Positions 7,313-14,761 of a DNA stretch of 36,409 nt are shown piece after piece. Origin of the DNA: an uncultured Lachnospiraceae bacterium (GTDB lineage: Bacteria; Bacillota; Clostridia; Lachnospirales; Lachnospiraceae); the NCBI GenBank assembly GCA_902476265.1, contig CABSCP010000043.1, forward strand, positions 1 to 36,409, written 5' to 3'. Made by a program: the position numbers and the translations under genes. Each line of letters starts with the position of its first letter. The first letter of the stretch is position 1. The notes beneath the pieces were generated by a model. It was given only the letters and a program-made list of their open reading frames with translations. It did no database searches and was not told the DNA's origin.

Positions 7313-7488
7313 GTCTGTGCGTCTGGCTCTTTGATAACGGATATATTTAATTGTTTAACATTGATTAAGGTTTCCTGTCTACACTTCGGACAATAGAGCG
7401 GAAAGTTTTTGAGTTCAGTATCTACCCGTATTTTTACTCTTGTCTTGTTGCCGCAAACCGGACATAAAATCCATTCTATATTTTTCAT
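7300..7488 (-). CDS. Cysteine-rich KTR zinc-ribbon protein
   Basis: The 62-residue protein has two Cys pairs: CPVCGNKTR with Cys9 and Cys12, and CPKC with Cys33 and Cys36. This is the layout of the Cys-rich KTR family, a short predicted zinc ribbon often found beside tetracycline-resistance and other cargo genes on Firmicute mobile elements (known of the family). It lies 22 bases downstream of the methyltransferase stop on the same strand, with a GGTGGACG site, so the two are likely co-transcribed. Its base composition matches the AT-rich cargo rather than the GC-rich backbone. The function is unknown. Confidence 0.8.
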   Translation of the reverse strand: MKNIEWILCPVCGNKTRVKIRVDTELKNFPLYCPKCRQETLINVKQLNISVIKEPDAQTQSR

Positions 7489-7510
7489 CGTCCACCTTTA
7501 TATCTTGCAG

Positions 7511-8344
7511 TTATTCTCTTTCTAAAAGGATTGCAATAGTATCACTTTCAGCTCGATAAGCATCTCCTACAACATTACTAAATATTTCACATACCTTGAA
7601 TCCACTATTTTGTACTTCGCTAGTCAAAAATTCTTTTGTAAAGTACGTATTCCACAAATAATAAGTGCTGATTTCTTGTTTTGAAATAATCGAAAATTGC
7701 TCTAATGTAACATTATCTAAATATTTGTAAGAGCCATTCAATGCAATATATTCGTCTGCACGCCAAAATCCACCAGCATGGCAGACCTCCCAAGTTTGCC
7801 TTTCTTGAAAGCCATAAAACTTTTTCATAGAAAATACATCCAATAACAATTTTCCACCTGGTTTGAGATGATGATAAATTTTTCTCATAATAACTTGCCG
7901 ATCTTTGGTTGATAATGCTCCATAATCGCAATATATCATTGTAGTAAAATCAAACTTTTCTTCTAAATCCATCTTCAAATAGTCCTGATACAAGTAGGAA
8001 ATTTCTAATTTCTTTTTTAAGGCGGATTGATTTGCATAATTTATGGAGCGGTTTGAAAAATCTATGCCTGTGACATGGAATCCCATTTGAGTAAATTTTT
8101 CGGCGTATATGCCGGGACCACACCCAACATCAAGTAGAAAGGGATAACTGGACGGCGAAACAAGTTCCACTATCCATGAAACGGATTTTTCAATAAAATC
8201 CAATCTTCTACTCGCTCCATCAAATTCTGGATTAAGGTGCGCTTTAAGCATTTGTTTGGAAATATGTTCATCGTTCCAAAATTCACCCTTTGACTTTGTG
8301 TAAACTGGGGGCTTTTCTAAGGCCATAATAATGTTGCTGTTCAT
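7511..8344 (-). CDS. Class I SAM-dependent methyltransferase (mobile-element cargo)
   Basis: The 277-residue protein has a Rossmann-type methyltransferase core. Motif I is LLDVGCGPGIY at residues 70-80, with the acidic end of strand 2 in VTGIDFSNRSINYA. FDFTTMIYCDYGALS and a post-core LKPGGKLLLDVFS follow. The N-terminus (GEFWNDEHISKQML) is helical. The substrate cannot be read from the sequence. The ATG at 8344 has GGAGAT upstream and lies directly behind a terminator-type hairpin in a long leader with a consensus promoter, an arrangement seen for genes induced by ribosome-targeting drugs. The composition is much more AT-rich than the flanking element genes, so it arrived separately. A resistance or detoxification role is a hypothesis only. 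Confidence 0.85.
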   Translation of the reverse strand: MNSNIIMALEKPPVYTKSKGEFWNDEHISKQMLKAHLNPEFDGASRRLDFIEKSVSWIVELVSPSSYPFLLDVGCGPGIYAEKFTQMGFHVTGIDFSNRSINYANQSALKKKLEISYLYQDYLKMDLEEKFDFTTMIYCDYGALSTKDRQVIMRKIYHHLKPGGKLLLDVFSMKKFYGFQERQTWEVCHAGGFWRADEYIALNGSYKYLDNVTLEQFSIISKQEISTYYLWNTYFTKEFLTSEVQNSGFKVCEIFSNVVGDAYRAESDTIAILLERE

Positions 8345-8373
8345 TTTTATCTCCTTTCATGTGCAAAAGAAAA

Positions 8374-8397
8374 AGCCGTAGATTTTACTCTACGGCT
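8374..8397 (-). terminator. Attenuator terminator in the methyltransferase leader
   Basis: A perfect 9-bp stem (AGCCGTAGA / TCTACGGCT on the coding strand) with a 6-base loop is followed on the minus strand by TTTTTCTTTT. It ends about 30 bases before the methyltransferase ATG, so it would stop transcription before the gene unless it is prevented from forming. Confidence 0.85.
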
Positions 8398-8438
8398 AAT
8401 CTCTCATAAGATGAAGAATAGTTAAGAGTAAAATAAAA

Positions 8439-8546
8439 TCAAACATAGGTACAAAAAACAAGCTGGTTTAACAGCTCTTTTTTGCCTATTGAATTGATTT
8501 TATCTACTCTTTTCCAGTCATATCCATGTTGCCGATTGTGCAACAT
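8439..8546 (-). CDS. Candidate leader peptide (35 codons) of the methyltransferase attenuator
   Basis: ATG at 8546 opens a 35-codon frame (MLHNRQHGYDWKR..., ending QLVFCTYV) that runs through segment 1 and stops at the edge of segment 2. A ribosome stalled in the middle would cover segment 1 and free segment 2 for antitermination. It has no good Shine-Dalgarno. The alternative is a 20-codon frame from ATG at 8566 (MLVRHIRCCTIGNMDMTGKE) that stops at 8504 inside segment 1. That frame has AAGGTG next to its ATG, which is very close. I cannot decide between them. Confidence 0.4.
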   Translation of the reverse strand: MLHNRQHGYDWKRVDKINSIGKKELLNQLVFCTYV

Positions 8547-8594
8547 CTGATATGCCGGACTAACATCACCTTTTTCTATTAAATTTACATGTCC

Positions 8595-8623
8595 ATAATA
8601 CTATATTTTTCAGGTGCTGTCAA
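8595..8623 (-). promoter_or_regulatory. Consensus sigma-A promoter for the methyltransferase-KTR cargo
   Basis: On the minus strand, TTGACA (8618-8623) and TATTAT (8595-8600) are separated by exactly 17 bases. Transcription should start near 8588, giving a leader of about 240 bases before the methyltransferase ATG. Confidence 0.85.
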
Positions 8624-8640
8624 CATTCGCTTGCTTAACA

Positions 8641-8675
8641 TAAATGGAGGGCACGTAGAAGCCCCCCCCCATTTA
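8641..8675 (-). other. Imperfect hairpin with a nine-C run behind the recombinase
   Basis: TAAATGG pairs with CCATTTA, extended by GGGC/GCCC, with a run of nine C (8662-8670) bulging one arm. It lies just past the recombinase stop and may act as a weak terminator. The homopolymer is prone to slippage or misreading. Confidence 0.35.
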
Positions 8676-8685
8676 ATGCCATATT

Positions 8686-10567
8686 TTAACCTATGGCAGG
8701 GCGGGCAGGCAACATGCCTTTCTGTGGCTCTTGCCTTGGCAAGCTGGCGACGGTAGTATAAATGCCCTTTGCCATATCCTCGGCGCGTAGGGCGGCTTTC
8801 TTAGCCTCCATCTGCCGCCGCTTCTCGGATTTTATCCTGTCCTCGTATTCCTTTTGCTTGCCGTTGGCCTTGCGGCGTAGATAGTTCTGGTGCAGCCTGT
8901 CCTTGCGTTCCTCTTTCTTCCGTAGGGCCTCCTGTTCCTCCGGGGTTAGGGGAACAGGTTGCATGGCGGGTGGCACATACCGGCCAACAAAGTTAAAATA
9001 GATTTCTACTTCCTGCGTGGTTTCTATACTGCCTTTTCGGGCGCGTTCATGCACAAGGATTTTCTCGACAAACTCGTTTAACATGGTCGTCGTCATGGCG
9101 TCAAAGTTTTCGTACTTCTCCACAAGGGCGATAAACCTCTCTGCCGACTTCCGGCTCTGCTCATAGCCGCTGATGGCCTTTTCCAGCCCGTCAATCTCGC
9201 TGGAAAGCTCGTCCTGCTCTTTGGCATATTGCGCATCAAGGGCGGCATATCTCGCGTCCGGCAGTTTCCCTAAAGCGTTGTCCTCGTAGATTTTGCATAT
9301 CAGCCGTTCCAGCTCCCCGGCCCGCTTCTGCGCCGCTGCAAGCCGCCTCTTTTTCTTGTTGATGTCGGTGGTCTGCTGCGCGGCCTGCGCCTCCTGTACG
9401 GTCTTGATAAACTCGGCCCGGTCGGTCTTGGTATACTCCGCGATAGCTTTCAGCATATCGGCAATCGAGGTCATTACCACACTGGCGTTGATACGGTGCT
9501 GTGTCTTGCATAGCGTCCCTATGGGATATTTGCCATATTAGGAACAGGTGTATTGCGGGATTCGTTGGCCGTTGTAGGTGCGGTGGACGTACATCTTGCC
9601 GCCGCAATCGGCGCAATACATGAGGCCGGTCAATGGGTGGATTTCTCCGAAGCCGTCCGGGTAGCGCCGGGCGTTCCCCCGGATTCGCTGCACATTGTCA
9701 AAGGTTTCTTGGTCGATGATAGCCTCGTGGGTGTTCTCGAAAATCGTCCATTCGCTTTCGTCCACATAATGGCTTTTTTTGTCCTTGAAGTGCTTGCGGG
9801 TCTTGAAATTGACCGTATGGCCTAAGTATTCGCGCTTTTTCAAGAGATTTACAATCGTGGACGAACTCCAACCATAGGGATCTTTGAAGGTCTTGGTTTT
9901 GTTCACGCCCTCTCCATGCCGGGCAAGATGGACGGAGGGGATTTCAATTTTCTGCTGTTTGAGCAGTTGGGAGATTTGATAGGGGCCGAAGCCCTCCATT
10001 GTCAAGCTGAAAATCTGACGGACAACGGCGGCGGCCTCGTCGTCAATTACCCACTGTTCCCGCTTTTCATCGGCCCATAGATAGCCGTAGGGGACTTGCC
10101 CGGTCATGTGCTTTCCGGTCATGCCTTTGGCCTTGAAAACAGATTTGATTTTCCGGCTGGTGTCACGGGCGTAAAACTCGTTCATAATGTTGCGGAATGG
10201 GGTAAAATCGTCTTCGCCTTTGTCGCTGTCAACGCCGTCGTTGATGGCGATCAGCCGGACGCCCTGCTACCGTAAAATCTCCATGACTTGACCCACTTTG
10301 AGATAGTCGCGCCCTAACCGGCTCATGTCCTTGACAATGATTGCCTCCACGCGCCCGGCCTCCACTTCCTCCATCATGGCTGTGAAGCCCGGACGGTCGA
10401 AGCGGGTTCCCGAAATACCGTCGTCCGTGAAATGTGTAGGATTGGGAAAGTGATTTTTGCGGGCGTATTCCTCCATCTTTCTGGTGAACAATGCTGTTTG
10501 AATCGCCTTGCAGCTCGTCGTCACGGCTCAATCTCTCGTAAAGCGGTGTTATTTTGTCGTTTCTCAT
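8686..10567 (-). pseudogene. Large serine recombinase, inactivated (frameshift plus two stops)
   Basis: Assembled across lesions, this is a TnpX-like large serine recombinase. The N-terminal catalytic domain starts MRNDKITPLYERLSRDDELQG (catalytic Ser in LSRDD) from ATG 10567 with AGGAGGG upstream. The resolvase core follows (DDGISGTRFDRPGF, IVKDMSRLGRDYLKVGQVMEI), then the recombinase domain (VPYGYLWADEKREQW), a zinc ribbon (CADCGGKMYVHR), a coiled coil and a DUF4368-like tail. Lesions are a frameshift near residue 30 (about 10500-10530), an in-frame TAG after MEILR (10264-10266), and an in-frame TAA after QYTCS (9538-9540). Fragments between lesions remain well conserved, so decay is recent. 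It would have excised and integrated the element. Confidence 0.9.
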
Positions 10568-10589
10568 ATTTGCGCCCTCCTGAAATGAA

Positions 10590-10653
10590 ATATGCTCTAA
10601 GCACTTCACTAACCATGAGAAAAATCATGATTAAGAAGTTGCTTAGAGCATAT
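10590..10653. repeat. Inverted repeat at the element/helicase junction
   Basis: An 18-base arm (10590-10607, reading ATATGCTCTAAGCACTTC) is repeated inverted at 10635-10653 with a single inserted base; 27 bases separate the arms. It spans the point where the recombinase's upstream region gives way to helicase coding sequence. It could be a recombinase binding or attachment site, or a chance host hairpin. Confidence 0.5.
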
Positions 10654-12573
10654 AACACCAAAGACTGGCACAAGCCTGCTGTGGCCAAGGATCTGGCAAG
10701 GTATGAGGAAGCGGAGAATCCGGATACGGAAGCAGAAGTGCTTTTTCAGCCAAGAGGCGCACAGATAGAGGCATTATATGCGCTGGAAAACAGCCGGGAG
10801 GAGGGCGCTGTAAAAGGGCTGGTACAGGCGGCAACGGGAATCGGAAAGACTTATCTGGCAGCTTTTGACTCCGTAAACTATAAACATGTGCTGTTTGTGG
10901 CTCACAGGGAAGAAATACTGAAGCAAGCCGCGGCTTCTTTTAAAAATGTAAGGCATTCCGATGATTATGGATTTTTCTCGGGAAAGCAGAAAGATACCGG
11001 GAAAGCGGTCATTTTTGCATCCGTGGCAACGCTTGGACGAACCGAATATTTACAGGATACCTATTTTGCGCCGGACTATTTTGACTATATCGTGATTGAT
11101 GAGTTCCATCATGCGGTGAATGAACAGTATCAAAAAATCGTCAGTTATTTTAAACCGAAATTCCTGCTGGGATTAACGGCCACGCCGGAACGCATGGATG
11201 GACGTAATATTTATGAAATTTGTGATTATAATGTGCCCTATGAAATTTCCTTGAAGGATGCGATTAACAAAGGGATGCTGGTTCCCTTTCATTATTATGG
11301 GGTATATGATAAAACGGATTATTCTTCTCTGCACCTGGTAAGAGGACATTATGACGAAAGAGAATTGAACGATACTTATATCGGTAATGCAGAGCGTTTG
11401 GATTTGATTTTTAAATATTATCGGAAATATCCTTCGGAACGGGCTATGGGATTTTGCTGCTCCAGAATCCATGCGGAAGAAATGGCAAAAGAATTCTGCA
11501 GACGGGGCATCCCTTCCGCAGCTGTATACAGCAACGCGGAGGGAGAATATTCTGAAGACAGGGACAGAGCAGTTGAAAAGTTGAAAAAAGGGGAGATTAA
11601 GGTCATTTTTTCGGTGGACATGTTTAATGAAGGCCTGGATATCGCCGATTTGGATATGGTGATGTTTTTAAGGCCCACGGAATCCCCGGTGGTTTTCTTA
11701 CAACAGCTGGGACGGGGACTTAGAAAAAGCAGGGGCAAAGAATACTTAACCGTACTTGATTTCATCGGGAATTATGAAAAAGCCGGAAGAACCCCGTTTT
11801 TATTGAGCGGCAACGCTTCTGTTGCGGACAATCAGGCTGACGGCGTGGAAAGACTGCACTATCCTGACGACTGCATCGTGGACTTTGACATGCGTCTGAT
11901 TGATCTTTTCCGGGAAATGGAAAAGAAAGGCCTTACATTGCAGGAACGGATCAAAAAAGAGTATTTTCGGGTAAAAGAACTGCTGTTTGGAAAAGTGCCG
12001 ACCCGAATGGAGTTATTCACTTATATGGAAGATGACGTCTATGCACTTTGCATGAAAAATGCGAAAGAGAATCCTTTTCGGAGATATCTGGAATACCGGA
12101 AGGAATTGGGAGAGTTGTCTGCAGAAGAGCAGAGCATTTATGACAGCCTCGCCCGTGAATTTTTAAACCTTCTGGAAACCACCGATATGCAGAAAGCTTA
12201 TAAAATGCCGGTTCTTTACAGCTTTTATAATGCCGGAAACGTGAAGATAGAGGTGACAGATGAAGAAGTGCTGGCTGCCTGGAAGAAATTTTTTTCAACG
12301 GGAACCAACTGGAAGGATTTGGGCAGAGACATCACCTATGAGGAATATTTACATATAACAGATCGGCAGCATTTGAGCAATGTGAAAAGAAATCCTATCC
12401 GCTTTCTGAAAGCATCCGGGAAAGGATTTTTTGTAGACAAAGAAAACTGTGCCATTGCGCTGAGAGAGGAACTGACATCGGTGATTGGCAGCAAGGCCTT
12501 TGCCGAACAGATGAAGGACATTATTGAATACCGGACGATGGAATATTACCGGAGGAGATATCGAGGAGCCTGA
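10615..12573 (+). CDS. DEAD/DEAH-type helicase with DUF3427-like C-terminus, 5'-truncated
   Basis: About 652 codons remain. The superfamily 2 helicase motifs are intact: QxxEALYAL, Walker A AATGIGKTYLAAF (Lys78 from ATG 10615), VIDEFHHA (motif II), LTATPER (III), SVDMFNEGLDIADLD (V) and QQLGRGLRKS (VI), followed by a long C-terminal region like DUF3427. Relatives carry about 250 further N-terminal residues with a phospholipase-D-type nuclease domain, which is absent. The frame stays open upstream to 10432, but only across antisense recombinase sequence. Neither ATG 10615 nor ATG 10627 has a Shine-Dalgarno. The mobile element probably split this gene, and the 5' half is not in the window. Confidence 0.8.
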   Translation: MRKIMIKKLLRAYNTKDWHKPAVAKDLARYEEAENPDTEAEVLFQPRGAQIEALYALENSREEGAVKGLVQAATGIGKTYLAAFDSVNYKHVLFVAHREEILKQAAASFKNVRHSDDYGFFSGKQKDTGKAVIFASVATLGRTEYLQDTYFAPDYFDYIVIDEFHHAVNEQYQKIVSYFKPKFLLGLTATPERMDGRNIYEICDYNVPYEISLKDAINKGMLVPFHYYGVYDKTDYSSLHLVRGHYDERELNDTYIGNAERLDLIFKYYRKYPSERAMGFCCSRIHAEEMAKEFCRRGIPSAAVYSNAEGEYSEDRDRAVEKLKKGEIKVIFSVDMFNEGLDIADLDMVMFLRPTESPVVFLQQLGRGLRKSRGKEYLTVLDFIGNYEKAGRTPFLLSGNASVADNQADGVERLHYPDDCIVDFDMRLIDLFREMEKKGLTLQERIKKEYFRVKELLFGKVPTRMELFTYMEDDVYALCMKNAKENPFRRYLEYRKELGELSAEEQSIYDSLAREFLNLLETTDMQKAYKMPVLYSFYNAGNVKIEVTDEEVLAAWKKFFSTGTNWKDLGRDITYEEYLHITDRQHLSNVKRNPIRFLKASGKGFFVDKENCAIALREELTSVIGSKAFAEQMKDIIEYRTMEYYRRRYRGA

Positions 12574-12668
12574 ATTCAAAAAGTTGAAAGGAAGGAAAGA
12601 GTGGATAAGAATACGATATCCAGCCTTTCATCTCACCATGCACTGCTATTTGTGTAAAGTGAAATCAG

Positions 12669-12878
12669 ATGAATCAATCCCTCACCTTATCCTATTATAA
12701 CAAAAATGCGCAAAGCTTCATTGAGCATACAATTTCTGTAGATTCTAAAGAAACCCAGGACCGATTTTTGGAATTTCTGGCGCCGTTGTCGGTAATACTG
12801 GATTTTGGCTGTGGCTCCTGACACGACACAAAGTATTTTCCGGGAAAAGACTGTCATGAAGAGGGGAAGAACAATGGC
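12669..12878 (+). pseudogene. Degenerate N-terminal fragment of a SAM methyltransferase
   Basis: ATG at 12669 opens MNQSLTLSYYNKNAQSFIEH and reaches methyltransferase motif I, VILDFGCGS, followed by a TGA at 12819-12821. Reading through the stop gives HDTKYF, the continuation expected in relatives (GRDTKYF), so GGA and CGC probably became TGA and CAC. The frame then deteriorates and ends near 12878. About 60 of some 200 expected residues remain. The rest of 12574-12987 shows no gene. Confidence 0.65.
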
Positions 12879-12987
12879 TGAATGTCATTTTACGGAGAAT
12901 TTGAATCAGAAAAAAAATAAAAAGGCAAAGGTCCGGAATTAGTCCCTGTCGTCATATCATAAATAAAGAATCAAAGCAGGGTAAGAT

Positions 12988-13482
12988 ATGCTGACTGAAA
13001 CGGACTATGACCGCAGGGCGGCGTTGGATTATGCGCAGAAATGGGCGCTGGGCAGGAATCCTGCCTGGCTGGACTTTGAACATTTGGGAGGGGACTGCAC
13101 GAATTTTGCCTCCCAGTGCCTTTATGCCGGGAGCAAAGTCATGAACCCCACACCTGTCATGGGCTGGTACTATAACAGCGCCCGGGACAGGACCGCCAGC
13201 TGGACCGGCGTACAATATCTGTACAATTTTCTGGTGAACAACCGCAGCACCGGCCCATATGCAGCGGAAACGGATTCGACGGGCATAGAGCCCGGCGACC
13301 TGATACAGCTGGGCAATCGCCTGGGATACTACCACACACCGATCGTGGTGGCCGTGGAAAACGGCCGCATCCTGGTGGCAGCCCATACCTACGATGCCTG
13401 GAGAAGACCCCTGGATACCTACCTCTATGAAAAAGCGCGGTTCCTGCACATACTGGGCGTTCGGAAAATGCAGGGAAGCTAA
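12988..13482 (+). CDS. Amidase-domain (Amidase_6) protein
   Basis: The 164-residue protein has the putative amidase fold of the Cys-His hydrolase type. YDRRAALDYAQKWALGRNPA and GGDCTNFASQCLYAG carry the likely nucleophile Cys37. GWYYNSARDRTASWTGVQ follows, and the His-containing YYHTPIVV and VAAHTYDAWRRPL stretches come later. Family members act on peptide or cell-wall amide bonds, often as secreted enzymes, but this one has no signal peptide or membrane segment. GCAGGGTAAGAT precedes the ATG, which is only a fair site. It has no obvious operon partner. Confidence 0.8.
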   Translation: MLTETDYDRRAALDYAQKWALGRNPAWLDFEHLGGDCTNFASQCLYAGSKVMNPTPVMGWYYNSARDRTASWTGVQYLYNFLVNNRSTGPYAAETDSTGIEPGDLIQLGNRLGYYHTPIVVAVENGRILVAAHTYDAWRRPLDTYLYEKARFLHILGVRKMQGS

Positions 13483-13573
13483 GCGAAGAAATTTTGTTGA
13501 AAAAAGTTAGACCTTGCCAAAACCAGAACTACAGGCTTATGATAAGAAAAGAAAGATAACCGGGGGAAATGCG

Positions 13574-14761
13574 ATGAAAGCGGTAGTGGCAATGGATTCT
13601 TTTAAAGGCAGCCTCACCTCCCTGCAGGCAGGGCTGGCGGCGGCCGAAGGAATACGGCGGGGATACCCGGAAGCGCAGGTGGTAGTGCGCCCCCTGGCGG
13701 ACGGCGGAGAAGGGACGGTGGAAGCCCTCACGGAAGGCATGAAAGGCACACGGCAGCAGGTGACCGTAACAGGCCCCCTGGGCAGCCCCGTGGGTTGCGA
13801 ATACGGCATTCTGCCGCCGGAGGAAAAAGGCGGAAAGAGCACGGCGGTGATGGAAATGGCGGGGGCAGCAGGCCTTACGCTGATTCCCGAAGAGAAAAGA
13901 AACCCTCTGATCACCACCACCTACGGCGTGGGAGAAATGATACAAGATGCCATGGAAAAAGGCTGCCGCAGATTTTTGATCGGCATCGGCGGCAGCGCCA
14001 CCAATGACGGCGGCGCAGGAATGCTGCAGGCCCTGGGCTTCGGACTTTTGGACCGGGCGGGAAAACAGATCGGCCCCGGCGCAACAGGACTGGCACAACT
14101 GTGCCAAATTACAAAGGATGGGATCGACCCAAAACTCAGGGAATGCGAATTTCGGATCGCCTGTGATGTGACCAATCCCCTGTGCGGCCCTCTGGGGGCC
14201 AGCGCGGTATTCGGCCCCCAGAAAGGGGCCGGGCCAAAACAGATCCGGGAGATGGACGGCTGGCTGGCACGCTTTGCAGAACTGGCCGCACAAACCTGTC
14301 CCCAGGCGGACCCGCAGGCCATGGGAAGCGGCGCAGCGGGCGGACTGGGATTTGCATTCCGCACGTTTCTCCATGGGGTCCTGGAACCCGGAATCGAAAT
14401 CGTGCTGAAGGAAACCCGGCTGGAAGAATATGCTGCCTGGGCGGATGTGGTGATCACCGGAGAAGGCAGACTGGACGGACAGACCGCCATGGGAAAAGCG
14501 CCGGCGGGTGTAGCGGCGTTGGCCAAAAAATACGGGAAACCGGTGCTGGCCTTTTCCGGAAGCGTGACGCCGGATGCCGGCGCCTGCCTGGCCCGCGGGA
14601 TTGATGCCTATTTCCCCATCATCAGGGAAATTACCACCTTACAGAAAGCCATGGAACCCGCTTATGCGCAGCGCAGCCTGACCGAAGCGGTGGAACAGGC
14701 ATTCCGCCTGTGGCGGTTATCGGAAGACAGAGGAGGGAACAAAGATGGAAAAACGGGATGA
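13574..14761 (+). CDS. glxK: Glycerate kinase (GlxK/GarK family)
   Basis: The 395-residue protein matches the type-1 bacterial glycerate kinase family: MKAVVAMDSFKGSLTSLQAG at the N-terminus, PLADGGEGTVEAL, the phosphate-binding IGIGGSATNDGGAGMLQALG, CDVTNPLCGPLGASAVFGPQ, and GEGRLDGQTAMGKAPAGVA near the C-terminus. It phosphorylates D-glycerate with ATP, feeding lower glycolysis. I chose ATG at 13574, preceded by GGGGG and aligned with the family start; an upstream extension to 13514 reads as non-family sequence. The last 17 bases overlap the iron-transporter gene downstream, suggesting co-expression. Confidence 0.92.
   Translation: MKAVVAMDSFKGSLTSLQAGLAAAEGIRRGYPEAQVVVRPLADGGEGTVEALTEGMKGTRQQVTVTGPLGSPVGCEYGILPPEEKGGKSTAVMEMAGAAGLTLIPEEKRNPLITTTYGVGEMIQDAMEKGCRRFLIGIGGSATNDGGAGMLQALGFGLLDRAGKQIGPGATGLAQLCQITKDGIDPKLRECEFRIACDVTNPLCGPLGASAVFGPQKGAGPKQIREMDGWLARFAELAAQTCPQADPQAMGSGAAGGLGFAFRTFLHGVLEPGIEIVLKETRLEEYAAWADVVITGEGRLDGQTAMGKAPAGVAALAKKYGKPVLAFSGSVTPDAGACLARGIDAYFPIIREITTLQKAMEPAYAQRSLTEAVEQAFRLWRLSEDRGGNKDGKTG

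Larger units (their letters stand above)
8374..8566 (-). promoter_or_regulatory. Terminator/antiterminator leader switch upstream of the methyltransferase
   Basis: Three segments can pair in alternative ways on the minus-strand transcript. Segment 1 (8494-8510) pairs with segment 2 (8425-8442) over about 15 bp with one small internal loop. Segment 2 also contains ATTTTACTCT, which pairs perfectly over 10 bp with AGAGTAAAAT inside the 5' half of the terminator (8374-8397). So 1:2 plus terminator gives the off state, and 2:antiterminator gives the on state. Short leader reading frames cover segment 1. A further stem (ATGTTGC / GCAACAT, 8526-8546) sits at the head of one of them. Confidence 0.75.
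3432..10640 (-). mobile_element. Remnant mobilizable transposon with a serine recombinase and MobA/MobL relaxase
   Basis: The genes on the minus strand follow the order of clostridial Tn4451-like mobilizable elements: large serine recombinase at one edge, cargo, two sigma-like proteins, DUF3847, MobA/MobL relaxase, Cys-rich VLP protein. The backbone is GC-rich, while the cargo (about 7300-8640) is clearly AT-rich. The right edge lies between the recombinase start (10567) and the truncated helicase (about 10640). The left edge is lost at the IS66 cluster, and the replication/partition genes often found beyond the VLP gene are absent. The recombinase is a pseudogene and the relaxase is damaged, so the element is probably immobile. 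Confidence 0.75.

Noticed and set aside
10432..10614. N-terminal extension of the helicase frame
   Set aside because: These codons are the antisense of the recombinase gene and have no helicase or nuclease-domain similarity.
12952..13449. Long minus-strand frame over the amidase-domain gene
   Set aside because: It is a shadow of the real plus-strand gene; no ribosome binding site and no recognizable domain.
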